Origin: Balneola sp.
Lineage (GTDB): Bacteria; Bacteroidota; Rhodothermia; Balneolales; Balneolaceae
NCBI GenBank assembly: GCA_017643645.1
Contig: JAEPNB010000003.1
Span: forward strand, 62,001-126,000
Length of the DNA: 64,000 bases
Direction: 5' to 3'
Below are positions 28,236 to 37,411 of this stretch, piece after piece. The notes under the pieces were generated by a model, which was not told the DNA's origin, searched no databases, and worked only from the letters and a program-made list of their open reading frames with translations. How positions within the stretch are numbered: the first letter of the stretch is position 1; each line of letters starts with the position of its first letter. Both the position numbers and the translations under genes were made by a program.

Positions 28236-29204
28236 TTAATATGATGATAGGTTTTCGAAATACCAAAAACCATCAATAATATCAAGATAAACCCCGTCAA
28301 AACCGGCATCTATAATCAGTTGTGTGTAAGAATCACTTTCGCCATAGATAATTTTTTTCCAGTCTTGATTCCAGTATTTCACTTTAAAATTACCGGGCCA
28401 GTCTGGGTTTTCTGAGTCGATCCATTTTAACTCCTTTTTATCCCAACTTTCATCCCAATAGAACCTGTAATCTTCAGCTTCTCCAATACTCATATAACTG
28501 ATAAGGAGTCGCTTTCCTCCGTCGCTTTTCATTCGTATCCGATCCAGATCTTCACGTGTAAATATCTTACCCCAAAAGAACGCATCCATGATAAATACAT
28601 CAAAATTTGTATCAGAAAGTGAAGAAAGCAGCTCTTCTTTTGAATCATAGTTTTCATAATTCAATAAGTAAAGAAAGTTTCTGGCATCAGAAAGGGTTTG
28701 TATATCTCTGCTATTTTCATTTTTCACAAACTCAGATGGTTCCGGTATATAAGTCAATTCACGCTCAGGCGCAGAAAAAGAGATGAACCCATTCAAAGAA
28801 TTTCGCTCATAAGAACGTTTAATCTTTTGATCCTCATCGGTATAGTCTGTAACAAGTACAGTTTTGCCTTCACGTTTGCCGGTCCTAAGCAACTGGAGCA
28901 GATATTCTCTGCTGTCGGTGGGTGTGATCGTATTATCACCATAATAGCCAAAGATCAGGCTTTCCTGTCCCAATCCATCTACGGCAGAAATATAATCTTG
29001 AGCAATGCTGCTATCGTTCTTAATAATTAATTCATGACCATTTTGAGGGATTACAATAAAATCAGAGTCCTGCTCTCTGGCAAACTCTGCTATTTCAATA
29101 ACAAAGTTTCTCATCTCTTCGCGGTAGTCTGTTTTCTCTTTAGGAGAGGATGATGCGCAGTTTAGGAATACAACTAAAAGAAATAGATAGAAAAATAGCT
29201 TCAT
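28236..29204 (-). CDS. TM1410/GH114-like putative glycosidase lipoprotein
   Basis: A 322-residue protein from the ATG at 29204. A lipoprotein signal (LFFYLFLLVVFLNCASSS) predicts membrane anchoring at Cys17. The rest matches the TM1410/MJ1477 TIM-barrel family related to endo-alpha-1,4-polygalactosaminidase: FVIIPQNG-like N-terminal strand (DFIVIPQNGHEL), LLISYMSIGEAEDYRFYW, NPDWPGNFKVKYW and GFDGVYLDIIDGFWYFE. It ends only a few residues after the last motif, where relatives often continue for tens of residues, so the C-terminus may be shortened. Substrate unknown. Confidence 0.8.
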   Translation of the reverse strand: MKLFFYLFLLVVFLNCASSSPKEKTDYREEMRNFVIEIAEFAREQDSDFIVIPQNGHELIIKNDSSIAQDYISAVDGLGQESLIFGYYGDNTITPTDSREYLLQLLRTGKREGKTVLVTDYTDEDQKIKRSYERNSLNGFISFSAPERELTYIPEPSEFVKNENSRDIQTLSDARNFLYLLNYENYDSKEELLSSLSDTNFDVFIMDAFFWGKIFTREDLDRIRMKSDGGKRLLISYMSIGEAEDYRFYWDESWDKKELKWIDSENPDWPGNFKVKYWNQDWKKIIYGESDSYTQLIIDAGFDGVYLDIIDGFWYFENLSSY

Positions 29205-29265
29205 GTTTTTATTTGATGAACAGAATGATATCAATACTTTTGGGAAAAGAAATTGAGGTTTAAAA

Positions 29266-31206
29266 TTGCAGTACCAATTTAATCAGGCATTAGAACATTT
29301 AAAAGAGTTTTGGGGATATGATTCGTTCCGGGAAGGGCAGGATCTTGCGATAAATTCTGTTTTTTCCGGAAATGATACATTAGTGCTCTTCCCAACGGGT
29401 GGGGGGAAGTCTCTTTGTTATCAGGTTCCTGCAACTGTATTTGAAGGAATGACTTTGGTTATATCACCCCTTGTAGCTTTAATGCAGGATCAGGTTCAGC
29501 AATTAAAAGATCAGGGCATTTCAGCTACATTCATAAATAACACAATCCCATTTTATGAGGTTGAACAGCGATTGGTTAATGCCAGAAACGGTATGTACAA
29601 ACTATTGTATTGTGCACCTGAGAGGCTTGGAACCGAACTCTTTCAGAACGAACTGCATAACCTTAACATTAATCTTGTTGCTATAGATGAAGCTCATTGT
29701 ATTTCCGAATGGGGACACGATTTTCGCCCGGCTTACAGGGATATAAGAATAAATCTTGAATCCATTTCGGATTCTGCTTCCTGGATTGCATTAACTGCAA
29801 CAGCTACTCCTGAAGTTCGAAAGGATATCCTTGAGAATCTGAACTTCAAGCAACCCGAAGTAGTATCATTAGGATTTAAACGACCGAATTTAAAATGGTG
29901 GGTTGTTGAAACTGAAAAGAAGAGAGAGAAACTGATAAATGGCGTTACCAAGGCCTCGAAAAAGGGAGATGGTTTAATCTATGGCGGTACCAGAAAAAAT
30001 TGTGAATACTGGTCAGAATTCTTTTCAAAGAAAGGTATAAAATCAGAAGCCTATCATGCAGGAGTGGAAAGTGAGTTGAGAAAAAAAATTCAAACTCGTT
30101 GGGTAAAGGGTGAAACTCCACTGGTTGTAGCAACTAATGCTTTTGGAATGGGAATCGACAAACCAGATTGCAGATATGTAATTCACGAATCTATGCCTTA
30201 TTCTATTGAGGCATACTATCAGGAGGCGGGGAGAGCAGGAAGAGACGGAAAGGAGGCGTATCCGATTTTATATTACAAATCATCTGATTATACAGCCTCT
30301 AAAAAAAGAATTGAACAAAGTTATCCCACCAGAGAACAACTGGAAAAGGTTTATCAAACACTTTGCGATAGCTTTGAGCTGGCAGAAGGAGCTGTAATGT
30401 TAGAATCTGAGGCACTGGAACTGAATGCATTTCAAAAAAGATGCAAAGAGCCTTTAGGAATAATAAGAACTTCTCTGAGGCTTTTAGAACAATTTGGTGT
30501 GCTGGCGTGGATGCAGGATGTTAAATCAGCTTTCAGTATTCAGTTTACTTTAAATCGTGATATGCTTCAAAAATTTAAAGAGCGATGCAATAATCCCGAA
30601 AAGGCTGAATTTGTGGACAGACTTGAGCGAACACTTAACCCACAAGCTTTCAATGACATGATTGAAACGGATGAGGAGAGCTTGCTTAAAGCATTAGATA
30701 TAAACAGAAACGGTCTTATTAAGGCGCTGAATGTATTAATGCAAAATGATCATATTCTAGTTTTCACAGTCATTGAGGAAAGAGACCTGATAAGAATTTT
30801 AGAACCTAGATCTGCCAGATTACCAATCAAAAAAGAGGAGGTAGAAAAACATCGGAGTATGTTGCTTTCCAAACTGGACAAAATGAATTCATTTATAAAT
30901 ACAGAGACTTGCAGAGAGGTTTTTCTTAGAAATTATTTCGGGGATGTTGAAAGTAAACCCTGCGAACATTGCGACAATTGTCTGAAGAAAGCAACAGGCT
31001 CAAATAAATCTGAAATAAGTAAAGAATTGATCGATATGACTCTAAATTTACTTTCAACTGAAGATGCATCCCTTAAAAAAATTGCAAATACATTATCGGT
31101 AGACCAAAATACTGCCAAGAAAGTAGTGTCCTATCTGCTCAGGGAAAGTGCAATTTCAGTAAGCGAAAACGATTCTGATCAGTATACTTTACCGGTTTCT
31201 TCCTGA
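29266..31206 (+). CDS. recQ: ATP-dependent DNA helicase RecQ
   Basis: A 646-residue superfamily-2 helicase. It starts at TTG 29266; a stop lies just upstream and no ATG fits the conserved N-terminus (FWGYDSFREGQDLAI). Motif I is FPTGGGKSLCYQVPA, motif II IDEAHCISEWGHDFRP, motif III ALTATATPEVR, and motif VI YYQEAGRAGRDGKEA. The zinc region (CREVFLRNYFGD followed by CEHCDNC) and a winged-helix segment follow; no clear HRDC domain is visible in the short C-terminus. It is expected to unwind recombination and fork structures. The last 28 bases overlap the convergent lipoprotein gene. Confidence 0.95.
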   Translation: MQYQFNQALEHLKEFWGYDSFREGQDLAINSVFSGNDTLVLFPTGGGKSLCYQVPATVFEGMTLVISPLVALMQDQVQQLKDQGISATFINNTIPFYEVEQRLVNARNGMYKLLYCAPERLGTELFQNELHNLNINLVAIDEAHCISEWGHDFRPAYRDIRINLESISDSASWIALTATATPEVRKDILENLNFKQPEVVSLGFKRPNLKWWVVETEKKREKLINGVTKASKKGDGLIYGGTRKNCEYWSEFFSKKGIKSEAYHAGVESELRKKIQTRWVKGETPLVVATNAFGMGIDKPDCRYVIHESMPYSIEAYYQEAGRAGRDGKEAYPILYYKSSDYTASKKRIEQSYPTREQLEKVYQTLCDSFELAEGAVMLESEALELNAFQKRCKEPLGIIRTSLRLLEQFGVLAWMQDVKSAFSIQFTLNRDMLQKFKERCNNPEKAEFVDRLERTLNPQAFNDMIETDEESLLKALDINRNGLIKALNVLMQNDHILVFTVIEERDLIRILEPRSARLPIKKEEVEKHRSMLLSKLDKMNSFINTETCREVFLRNYFGDVESKPCEHCDNCLKKATGSNKSEISKELIDMTLNLLSTEDASLKKIANTLSVDQNTAKKVVSYLLRESAISVSENDSDQYTLPVSS

Positions 31207-31553
31207 TTGCGCAGAGAATCCAGCTTATTCAGTGGTATAAGTTCTCTTTCAATCCTTGATATCACCGTATCTGCTCTTATCTGTTGTTTATCAATCTGAC
31301 TTTGATAGTATTGATGGCTTTGCAGGAACAGGTCCTTGTCTGCTGCATATTTTTTAAAAATCTCTTCATATAAAGAATCTACGACGGCTCCTCTTGTACC
31401 TCTGTTTTGATACACTCTCAATAGTTCAAGCTCGTAAAAAAGATCAAGGTAAAGTTCTTCATCCATCAGAGGCTCAGGTTTTTGAACAGAGTGATCAGCA
31501 CCACATGAGATCAAAGAATAAATACCCAAAATTAGAACAGCTACTCTCTTCAC
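31179..31553 (-). CDS. DUF4296-like lipoprotein
   Basis: A 124-residue small protein with a lipoprotein signal (VLILGIYSLISCGAD, lipidated Cys17). The mature part is helical and charged, with MDEELYLDLFYELELLRVYQNRG and later FLQSHQYYQSQIDKQ, a pattern seen in the Bacteroidota DUF4296 family. Function unknown. It is three bases downstream of the SDR gene, so the two are probably co-transcribed. It overlaps the end of recQ. Confidence 0.65.
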   Translation of the reverse strand: MKRVAVLILGIYSLISCGADHSVQKPEPLMDEELYLDLFYELELLRVYQNRGTRGAVVDSLYEEIFKKYAADKDLFLQSHQYYQSQIDKQQIRADTVISRIERELIPLNKLDSLRNQEETGKVY

Positions 31554-31556
31554 TGG

Positions 31557-32273
31557 TTATCCCGGGTTCTTTGGATTGAGAGGACGCATAATGATTTCGT
31601 TTATCAGAAAATTATCCGGTGTTTCTAAAACATGAATTAAAGTGTTAGAAACATCAGATGCTTGCATCATATTCGGATGCTGATCAACTTCATCAATGGC
31701 ATCAAAGAAATTAGTGGCAATAGAGCCCGGAAAAAAGCAGGATACTTTAATGCCATCATATCTAAGTTCTTTAAACAAAGCATCACTAAATCCTCTTAAT
31801 CCGTATTTTGTGGCGTTATAAGCCGAGATCTGTGGATTACCCATTAAACCTGCAATGGAGGAAATATTTACAATATGACAAATATTTTCATTTTGCTTCA
31901 TTAAAGGAACGATCAGCCGTGATAGATAGAAAATCCCGGAAAGATTTACATTCAGCATCTTATCCCACTCAGAAATTTTCAAATCATCTACGTTTGCAAA
32001 ATATCCGAGTCCGGCGTTGTTGATTAAAATGTCCGGAGAATGATCATCAGAAAAGGTTTCCTCAACCCAGGTTTCCAGGCTTTCACTGTTGGTAATATCC
32101 TGCTGAACCGGAATGAAATTATTCCCTAGTTTTTCTCTGATACTGTTGAGCTTATCAATACTTCTGGCTAAGCCATATACTTTAGCTCCTTTTTTAACAA
32201 GGTCTTTTGAAAATTCTGCACCGATTCCACTACTTGCTCCGGTAACTATCGCAATCTTTGATTTTAAATTCAT
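31557..32273 (-). CDS. Short-chain dehydrogenase/reductase
   Basis: A 238-residue classical SDR with Rossmann fold. The cofactor motif is VTGASSGIGAEFS (residues 10-22), then the structural DILINNAGLGYFAN, catalytic Ser in IVNISSIAGLMG and the Tyr/Lys pair in SAYNATKYGLRGFSD. Substrate not predictable; the residues following the first beta strand (LARS) hint at NADP preference. It is followed directly by the DUF4296-like lipoprotein gene. Confidence 0.88.
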   Translation of the reverse strand: MNLKSKIAIVTGASSGIGAEFSKDLVKKGAKVYGLARSIDKLNSIREKLGNNFIPVQQDITNSESLETWVEETFSDDHSPDILINNAGLGYFANVDDLKISEWDKMLNVNLSGIFYLSRLIVPLMKQNENICHIVNISSIAGLMGNPQISAYNATKYGLRGFSDALFKELRYDGIKVSCFFPGSIATNFFDAIDEVDQHPNMMQASDVSNTLIHVLETPDNFLINEIIMRPLNPKNPG

Positions 32274-32324
32274 ACTATCCGTTAGATTGATTATTCTCTT
32301 ATGTCATTAATGTAATACAAATTC

Positions 32325-33068
32325 ATGAGCAAAAACGATTCAGAAAATTCAAAAAAAAGGCTTTTTCTTGATATTGGTAATTCTTCCATAAAGGTAGCGT
32401 TCAGGAATAATAATGTTTGGGAAAAGTCTACTGATAATTTTAAATCAGTGACATATTTAATCTCATGGTTGAACAGATATAAAGACTCGATTCAGGATCT
32501 TGTAGTTGCGAGTGTTAGAAAAGATCACTTTGAATTACTCAGGAATCAGGTTACGGAGTTCGAAATTAAAAGTATTGAAATTACTGACGTCCCTGAACAT
32601 AATTTGAATTACCATACTCCTAAAACTTTGGGCATTGATCGGTTTCTGGGATGTTTAGGAGCTCTTACACAGGAAAAGGAATCTGTTGTAGTGGTAGATG
32701 CAGGTAGTGCCTGTACAATAGATATTATGAATGAAAGTGGGATATATCAGGGAGGCGTTATTATGCCGGGTTTACAGAGTATTTTGAATATTTTTAAAAC
32801 TTCAGCGCCGGAACTTCCTGCAATTGAAACTGAAATTCCAACAAAATTTCCTGGAAAAAGTACAGCAGAATCTTTGCAATGGGGGCAGGTTGCTTTTTTT
32901 GTGGATGGGATCAACGCCTCTTTAAAACGATATCAGGAATCATTTGGGCATTTTAATCTTTATTTGACCGGAGGAGATGCCCGTACGGTTTCAGGTTTGA
33001 TCTCTATGAATTCTAAAAGAGATGAATTTCTGATCTTTAAAGGAATGGAAGCCTTTATTCGCGATTAG
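32325..33068 (+). CDS. coaX: Type III pantothenate kinase
   Basis: A 247-residue ASKHA-fold kinase for the first step of CoA synthesis. Motifs: LFLDIGNSSIKVAFRN (phosphate 1), TLGIDRFLGCLGAL, and VVVDAGSACTIDIM followed by GGVIMPGLQSIL. There is a slightly extended N-terminus (MSKNDSENSKKR). The last 14 bases overlap the convergent uridine kinase gene. Confidence 0.93.
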   Translation: MSKNDSENSKKRLFLDIGNSSIKVAFRNNNVWEKSTDNFKSVTYLISWLNRYKDSIQDLVVASVRKDHFELLRNQVTEFEIKSIEITDVPEHNLNYHTPKTLGIDRFLGCLGALTQEKESVVVVDAGSACTIDIMNESGIYQGGVIMPGLQSILNIFKTSAPELPAIETEIPTKFPGKSTAESLQWGQVAFFVDGINASLKRYQESFGHFNLYLTGGDARTVSGLISMNSKRDEFLIFKGMEAFIRD

Positions 33069-33681
33069 ACAGCTTTTCATTTATCAACGCCAGAACCATA
33101 TCCAGAGCGACTTTATTTTTTCCACCTCTGGGTATAATCACATCTGCATAGCGTTTACTTGGTTGAACAAATTCCAGATGCATTGGACGTACAAATTTTT
33201 GGTATTGCTCCATTACATTCTCAACAGAGCGGCCGCGTTCGCTGATATCCCTTTTAAGTCTTCGAAGTAATCTTATATCGTCATCAGTATCTACAAAGAT
33301 CTTTACATCCATCAATTCAAGGAGCTCCGGTTCGCTGAAAATAAGAATCCCATCAACCAGAATAACTTCTTTAGGAGTTACAGATGTGGTTTGTTCTTTT
33401 CGAATATGTTTTGCAAAGTCGTATTGCGGTACTTCAATTGGATATCCTTCAGAAAGAGCATTGATGTGTCGAATAAGCAATTCTGTTTCCAGCGAAGCGG
33501 GATGGTCAAAGTTCTGCTTTATGCGTTCCTCAAAAGGAAGATGCTTCAAGTCACGATAATAAGAGTCGTGTTGTAAAAGCAGGTGTTTATTAGCACCAAG
33601 TGTTTTTGAAATTGTGTTTACAACCGTTGTTTTTCCGGAGCCGCTACCGCCTGCAACCCCGATGATCAAAGGATTAGTCAT
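33055..33681 (-). CDS. udk: Uridine kinase
   Basis: A 208-residue P-loop kinase of pyrimidine salvage. The Walker A is GVAGGSGSGKTTVV (about residues 8-21), with the substrate region NFDHPASLETELLIRHI, VILVDGILIF and the lid RRLKRDISERGRS. Length is standard. It overlaps the upstream amidase gene by eight bases, so the two are coupled, although no functional link is known. Confidence 0.93.
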   Translation of the reverse strand: MTNPLIIGVAGGSGSGKTTVVNTISKTLGANKHLLLQHDSYYRDLKHLPFEERIKQNFDHPASLETELLIRHINALSEGYPIEVPQYDFAKHIRKEQTTSVTPKEVILVDGILIFSEPELLELMDVKIFVDTDDDIRLLRRLKRDISERGRSVENVMEQYQKFVRPMHLEFVQPSKRYADVIIPRGGKNKVALDMVLALINEKLSNRE

Positions 33682-34963
33682 TCGCTGAAGTTGCTTTTAA
33701 AGAATAGCTTTCGTCTTGTTCTTTCTTGTATTGTTTTATAGCTCTGTAAATCGCAGAAGCAATTAAGCTTTGCCCCCAATCACTTGTCAGATATCTTTTC
33801 TCGGCCGGGTTTGTCAGAAATCCGGTCTCTACTAAAATTGCCGGCATAGTTGATTGATAAAGCACTACGAGACCTTTTTGGCGAACTCCTCGGGATTTTC
33901 TCTGCGCCCGGTTTTTAAGTTGATCTTCTACCATATAAGCAATTCGTTCACTGTTTGCGATATTTCCACTATGTGCCAATTCATAAACAATAAGATCTTC
34001 TTCAGATAAATCCTGAACTACTTCATGATCAGCATAAATTTGATTTTCTTCTTTCATGACTTCAAAAGAACGATCTGTACTACCTAATCCCAAAAAGAAT
34101 ACAGAAGCACCCCTCACTGAAGATTTAGTAAAAGCATCAGCATGAATTGATACAAAAAGATCTGCCTCAGCTCTGTTGGCTATGCTTCCCCGTTCCCAAA
34201 GATCAACAAACTCATCTGTTTCTCTTGTATAAATCACTTCCACATCAGGAAGATTTTCTTCAATATAGCTACCCAGTTTTTTTGCTATAGATAAAACAAC
34301 ATCTTTTTCTTTAGCACTTCTTTTGTAGCCTAAATTCCCGGGGTCATGTCCTCCATGCCCTGCGTCAATAACGATCTTATCAAACTTTAATTTATCACGA
34401 ACAGGATTATAAGTATCCGGATTAGTTCCGGAGTCAGGGACTGTATTTACTTCCGGGGTCTCAGAAATTTTAAAATCTTCATACCAGGTTTTTGCCAGAA
34501 ATTGCTGGGAATAAGCATCCAGTTCTTCATAATTAGTCTCGGTAAGACCCACTAACAGATGTTTTTCATTCTGATCCGGATAAGCATCAGCCATATATGC
34601 ATAGTCTTGTCCCAAATAAATATCTACTCCAAATCCATAATCCTGTTTGTAGAGGATAACCTGATTTACTTTATCCCCATAACCCGGTAGTTGAATTCCA
34701 GTGGTATCAATATCACCGTATAAGACCATTTGGACAAGATCAGGAGCCGGTTGAATGACTTCGAAAGAATCAACAGCTTCTGAAAAATGATATCTGATTA
34801 CAGCTCCCTTACCATCACTTCGATCAACCGTTGAGATCCGTGAAAGATTATTTTGAGCCGATAGTGAATCACTAAATGCTAAAAGAAAGCAAAGAAAAAC
34901 AAAAAAGAGGGTACACCGAGAATGAATTTTAAACATTCTTTTCTGGGTAATTTTGTTAAACAT
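33674..34963 (-). CDS. N-acetylmuramoyl-L-alanine amidase (Amidase_3)
   Basis: A 429-residue exported zinc amidase that cleaves the stem peptide from peptidoglycan. A signal peptide precedes SLSAQ; the start may be 34963 or the ATG at 34936 (MFKIHSRC). Residues 40-150 form an AMIN-like beta domain and a Pro/Asp linker follows. The catalytic domain runs from about residue 193 with IVIDAGHGGHDPGNLG (zinc His), SAKEKDVVLSIAKKLG (zinc Glu), FVSIHADAF (zinc His) and ILVETGFLTNPAE (catalytic Glu). Cell division or wall turnover is the likely role. Confidence 0.93.
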   Translation of the reverse strand: MFNKITQKRMFKIHSRCTLFFVFLCFLLAFSDSLSAQNNLSRISTVDRSDGKGAVIRYHFSEAVDSFEVIQPAPDLVQMVLYGDIDTTGIQLPGYGDKVNQVILYKQDYGFGVDIYLGQDYAYMADAYPDQNEKHLLVGLTETNYEELDAYSQQFLAKTWYEDFKISETPEVNTVPDSGTNPDTYNPVRDKLKFDKIVIDAGHGGHDPGNLGYKRSAKEKDVVLSIAKKLGSYIEENLPDVEVIYTRETDEFVDLWERGSIANRAEADLFVSIHADAFTKSSVRGASVFFLGLGSTDRSFEVMKEENQIYADHEVVQDLSEEDLIVYELAHSGNIANSERIAYMVEDQLKNRAQRKSRGVRQKGLVVLYQSTMPAILVETGFLTNPAEKRYLTSDWGQSLIASAIYRAIKQYKKEQDESYSLKATSAND

Positions 34964-35256
34964 AGTTTTGTAGATGATTTACTCAATTTAATACATTCTG
35001 AGATGCATAAAAAGCGTCATTTTAGATCGTTAAACGAAGTGGATAAATATAAATTTTTGTAACATCTATGTATGATGTTACAAAAGCAGTACATTTGTGA
35101 TGTTATCATCTAAAACAGGTTACAATCAGTACAAAGTCAAAAATATTTAAGCTTCGTCTAAAGCGTTGGGCGGGTAGGGTTAAAAACCTTTCGATTGCCT
35201 ATTGGGCGAAGACAGTTGATGCTACTGCAATTTTTTTAAGATTTGCCAGTAGAAAA
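34964..35256. promoter_or_regulatory. Divergent intergenic region
   Basis: About 293 bases separate the divergent amidase and ATPase genes. It holds a perfect inverted repeat at 35055-35085 and, from 35101 on, an open frame continuous with the ATPase gene that lacks a standard start codon. Promoters for both directions must lie here, but no convincing consensus was found. Confidence 0.5.
35055..35085. repeat. Perfect 12-bp inverted repeat, possible operator
   Basis: Arms TTTTGTAACATC (35055-35066) and GATGTTACAAAA (35074-35085) are perfectly complementary around seven bases. A related half-site TGATGTTATCA follows at about 35098. There is no U-tract on either strand, so a protein-binding dyad is more likely than a terminator. 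It lies about 92 bases upstream of the amidase start and upstream of the ATPase-MscS pair. Confidence 0.6.
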
Positions 35257-36456
35257 TTGCGTCAGATCATTATCCCTGTGCAAACTATTTTTGGGTTTAA
35301 GATCATTGATGATAAATCAGCTCAAAAAAGTGTTGGCTTAAGTACTTTCCTTACGGAAACTGATCAGAAAATACAGGAGCTTCCGAAATCTTACAGGGAA
35401 TTATTCGATCTGAACAGTCAAATAGATCTGGAGCTTTATGTAAATGCATCAGACAATATAAGAGCAGTAGGAAAGGCATTTGATGCATGGAAAGATGGCT
35501 TTCCAAGTAGTGTGGCTCTAATCGGTGAAAAGGGGAGTGGGAAGTCAACCCTTTCCAATTTGTTAACGAATGAGATCTTTGCAGAACAAAAGATCATCAA
35601 TATCGAAATTAAGCAGTCTACCTGGAAGATTGAGCAGATATTAAGCTTATTCGGTAGTTCTTTTGATATCAAAGATGTAAACCGACCGGAACATATAGTT
35701 AATGCTTTAAATGCTCTTGAAGAAAGAATAGTTGTGAATTTGGAAGGTTTGCAAAAACTTTATCTTAGAAACATAAACGGTTTTGAAGCCCTTGATGCTT
35801 TATGGTTGATCATTTCTGAAACCAAGGGAAAAGTATTCTGGATCACAACATGTTCCAGATACGCATGGGAATTTTTGAACAAAGTTGAAGGGGTGGAAAC
35901 CCATTTCACACACGTGTTTTTTACTGACGCATTAAGTGATGCTCACATTCAATCGGTAATAATGAACCGCCATGTTAAAAGTGTGTACCGTTTGAATTTC
36001 GAAGCCGATGAATCAACCAGAAAATCACGAAATTATAAAAAGAGACTAAACGACCCTAAAGCAATTCAGGAATATTTAAAAGAAATATATTTTGAGAGAT
36101 TAGCAGATATTACGGAGGGTAATACCTCTGTTGCTACTATTTTGTGGCTTCGTTCTATCAAAAAAGTGGAACGAAGAACCATAACTATTTCTCCGTTTCA
36201 ACCTGTTAATATTGAGACTTTGGAGATATTAAAGCCTGAAACACTGTTTACTCTTGCAGCTATTGTATTGCACGATACTTTAAAAGTGGCTGAGCTTTGC
36301 AGAGTTCTGAATTTAACACTGGCTCAAAGCAGAGTATTGCTTACCAGATTAAAATCACGTGGAATATTGATTGAAGAGGAAAGCGGATACTACCTGAACC
36401 AGCTCGTATATCGTCAGGTTTTGAGGCTATTGAAACGAAGAAATATTATTCACTGA
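35257..36456 (+). CDS. P-loop ATPase with C-terminal winged helix, partner of MscS channel
   Basis: 399 residues from the TTG at 35257. Walker A is GEKGSGKS at residues 90-97, and a Walker-B-like strand is RIVVNLEGLQKLY. The C-terminal 80 residues look like a winged-helix domain (VAELCRVLNLTLAQSRVLLTRLKSRG, then EEESGYYLNQL). The architecture resembles STAND/AAA-type ATPases with DNA-binding tails, but the family was not recognised. The open frame extends upstream to 35101 and reads protein-like (KLRLKRWAGRVKNLS, IFLRFASRKLRQ), so the true start may be earlier at a non-standard codon. It ends one base before the MscS gene, implying a joint role, perhaps controlling the channel. Confidence 0.75.
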   Translation: MRQIIIPVQTIFGFKIIDDKSAQKSVGLSTFLTETDQKIQELPKSYRELFDLNSQIDLELYVNASDNIRAVGKAFDAWKDGFPSSVALIGEKGSGKSTLSNLLTNEIFAEQKIINIEIKQSTWKIEQILSLFGSSFDIKDVNRPEHIVNALNALEERIVVNLEGLQKLYLRNINGFEALDALWLIISETKGKVFWITTCSRYAWEFLNKVEGVETHFTHVFFTDALSDAHIQSVIMNRHVKSVYRLNFEADESTRKSRNYKKRLNDPKAIQEYLKEIYFERLADITEGNTSVATILWLRSIKKVERRTITISPFQPVNIETLEILKPETLFTLAAIVLHDTLKVAELCRVLNLTLAQSRVLLTRLKSRGILIEEESGYYLNQLVYRQVLRLLKRRNIIH

Positions 36457-36457
36457 T

Positions 36458-37399
36458 ATGAAAAGAATACTTACATATTTCATGTTTCTGATCTTCAGCT
36501 TGAGTTCTTACACTCTGACCGCTCAGGATTCGCTCAGTACCGTTCAGGCAGATTCAGCTGTAACAGACTCGTCTAATGTCATAAACCTTAAGCCAAAGAT
36601 CGTCCCTTTTGAAGAGCTCTTTTCTACAGGCAAGATCATTTCTTCGTTCATTGTACTGATATTTGCGTTCTTACTAAACAGATTCATAACGTTCTTACTT
36701 GGTAAACTGGCAGAGAATCAGGCTTCGTATCGATTACTTATAAAGAGATTGATCCCATTTCTGAATGTGATCTTGTGGTCAGTTGCTCTGTTTATTGTTA
36801 TCGGAGGAATTATAAACCCACCTGTTGAAACCATTCTGACAGTTGGAGCTTCCATCGGGATTGCAGTTGGTTTTGCAGCACAGGATATTCTGAAAAATAT
36901 TTTTGGTGGATTTATAATCATATTAGACAGTCCGTTTCAGGTTGGTGATAAGATTGAAATTGATGGATATTATGGAGAAGTAACCGGAATAGGTTTAAGA
37001 TCTACCAGAATTGTAACTCCTGATGATTCGCTGGTAACCATTCCTAATGCGGATATCGTTAATAACTCAGTTTCAAACTCGAATACCGGGGCGCTCGATT
37101 GTCAGGTTGTAGCATCGATCTATTTACCGGCTGATACTAATATTGATACCGTAAAAGAAGTAGCCTATAAAGCAGCAATCACGTCCAGATATGTGTACTT
37201 GAATAAACCTGTAGTGGTGATCACAGAAAATCAGGTAATCGATAAAAATTACATTATCCATCTGAAAGTAAAGGCATACGTTTTAGATATCCGCTACGAA
37301 TTTCTGCTAAAAGGAGAGATTACAGAGCTGATTCTTACAGAACTTAACAGAAGACAGTTACTGCCGAGTAGTGTTCCTATCAAACAAGTTGAGGAATAA
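36458..37399 (+). CDS. Small-conductance mechanosensitive channel (MscS family)
   Basis: A 313-residue inner-membrane channel that opens on osmotic downshock. An N-terminal signal-like segment (FLIFSLSSYTLTAQ) and a short periplasmic stretch precede three TM helices. The pore helix TM3 reads GASIGIAVGFAAQDILKN (Gly/Ala-packed), followed by the MscS beta-domain entry IFGGFIIILDSPFQVGDKIEI and TIPNADIVNNSVSN. The C-terminal cytoplasmic domain is present. It is translated one base after the ATPase gene stop. Length is close to E. coli MscS apart from the N-terminal addition. Confidence 0.93.
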   Translation: MKRILTYFMFLIFSLSSYTLTAQDSLSTVQADSAVTDSSNVINLKPKIVPFEELFSTGKIISSFIVLIFAFLLNRFITFLLGKLAENQASYRLLIKRLIPFLNVILWSVALFIVIGGIINPPVETILTVGASIGIAVGFAAQDILKNIFGGFIIILDSPFQVGDKIEIDGYYGEVTGIGLRSTRIVTPDDSLVTIPNADIVNNSVSNSNTGALDCQVVASIYLPADTNIDTVKEVAYKAAITSRYVYLNKPVVVITENQVIDKNYIIHLKVKAYVLDIRYEFLLKGEITELILTELNRRQLLPSSVPIKQVEE

Positions 37400-37411
37400 T
37401 TCTACCTCTTT

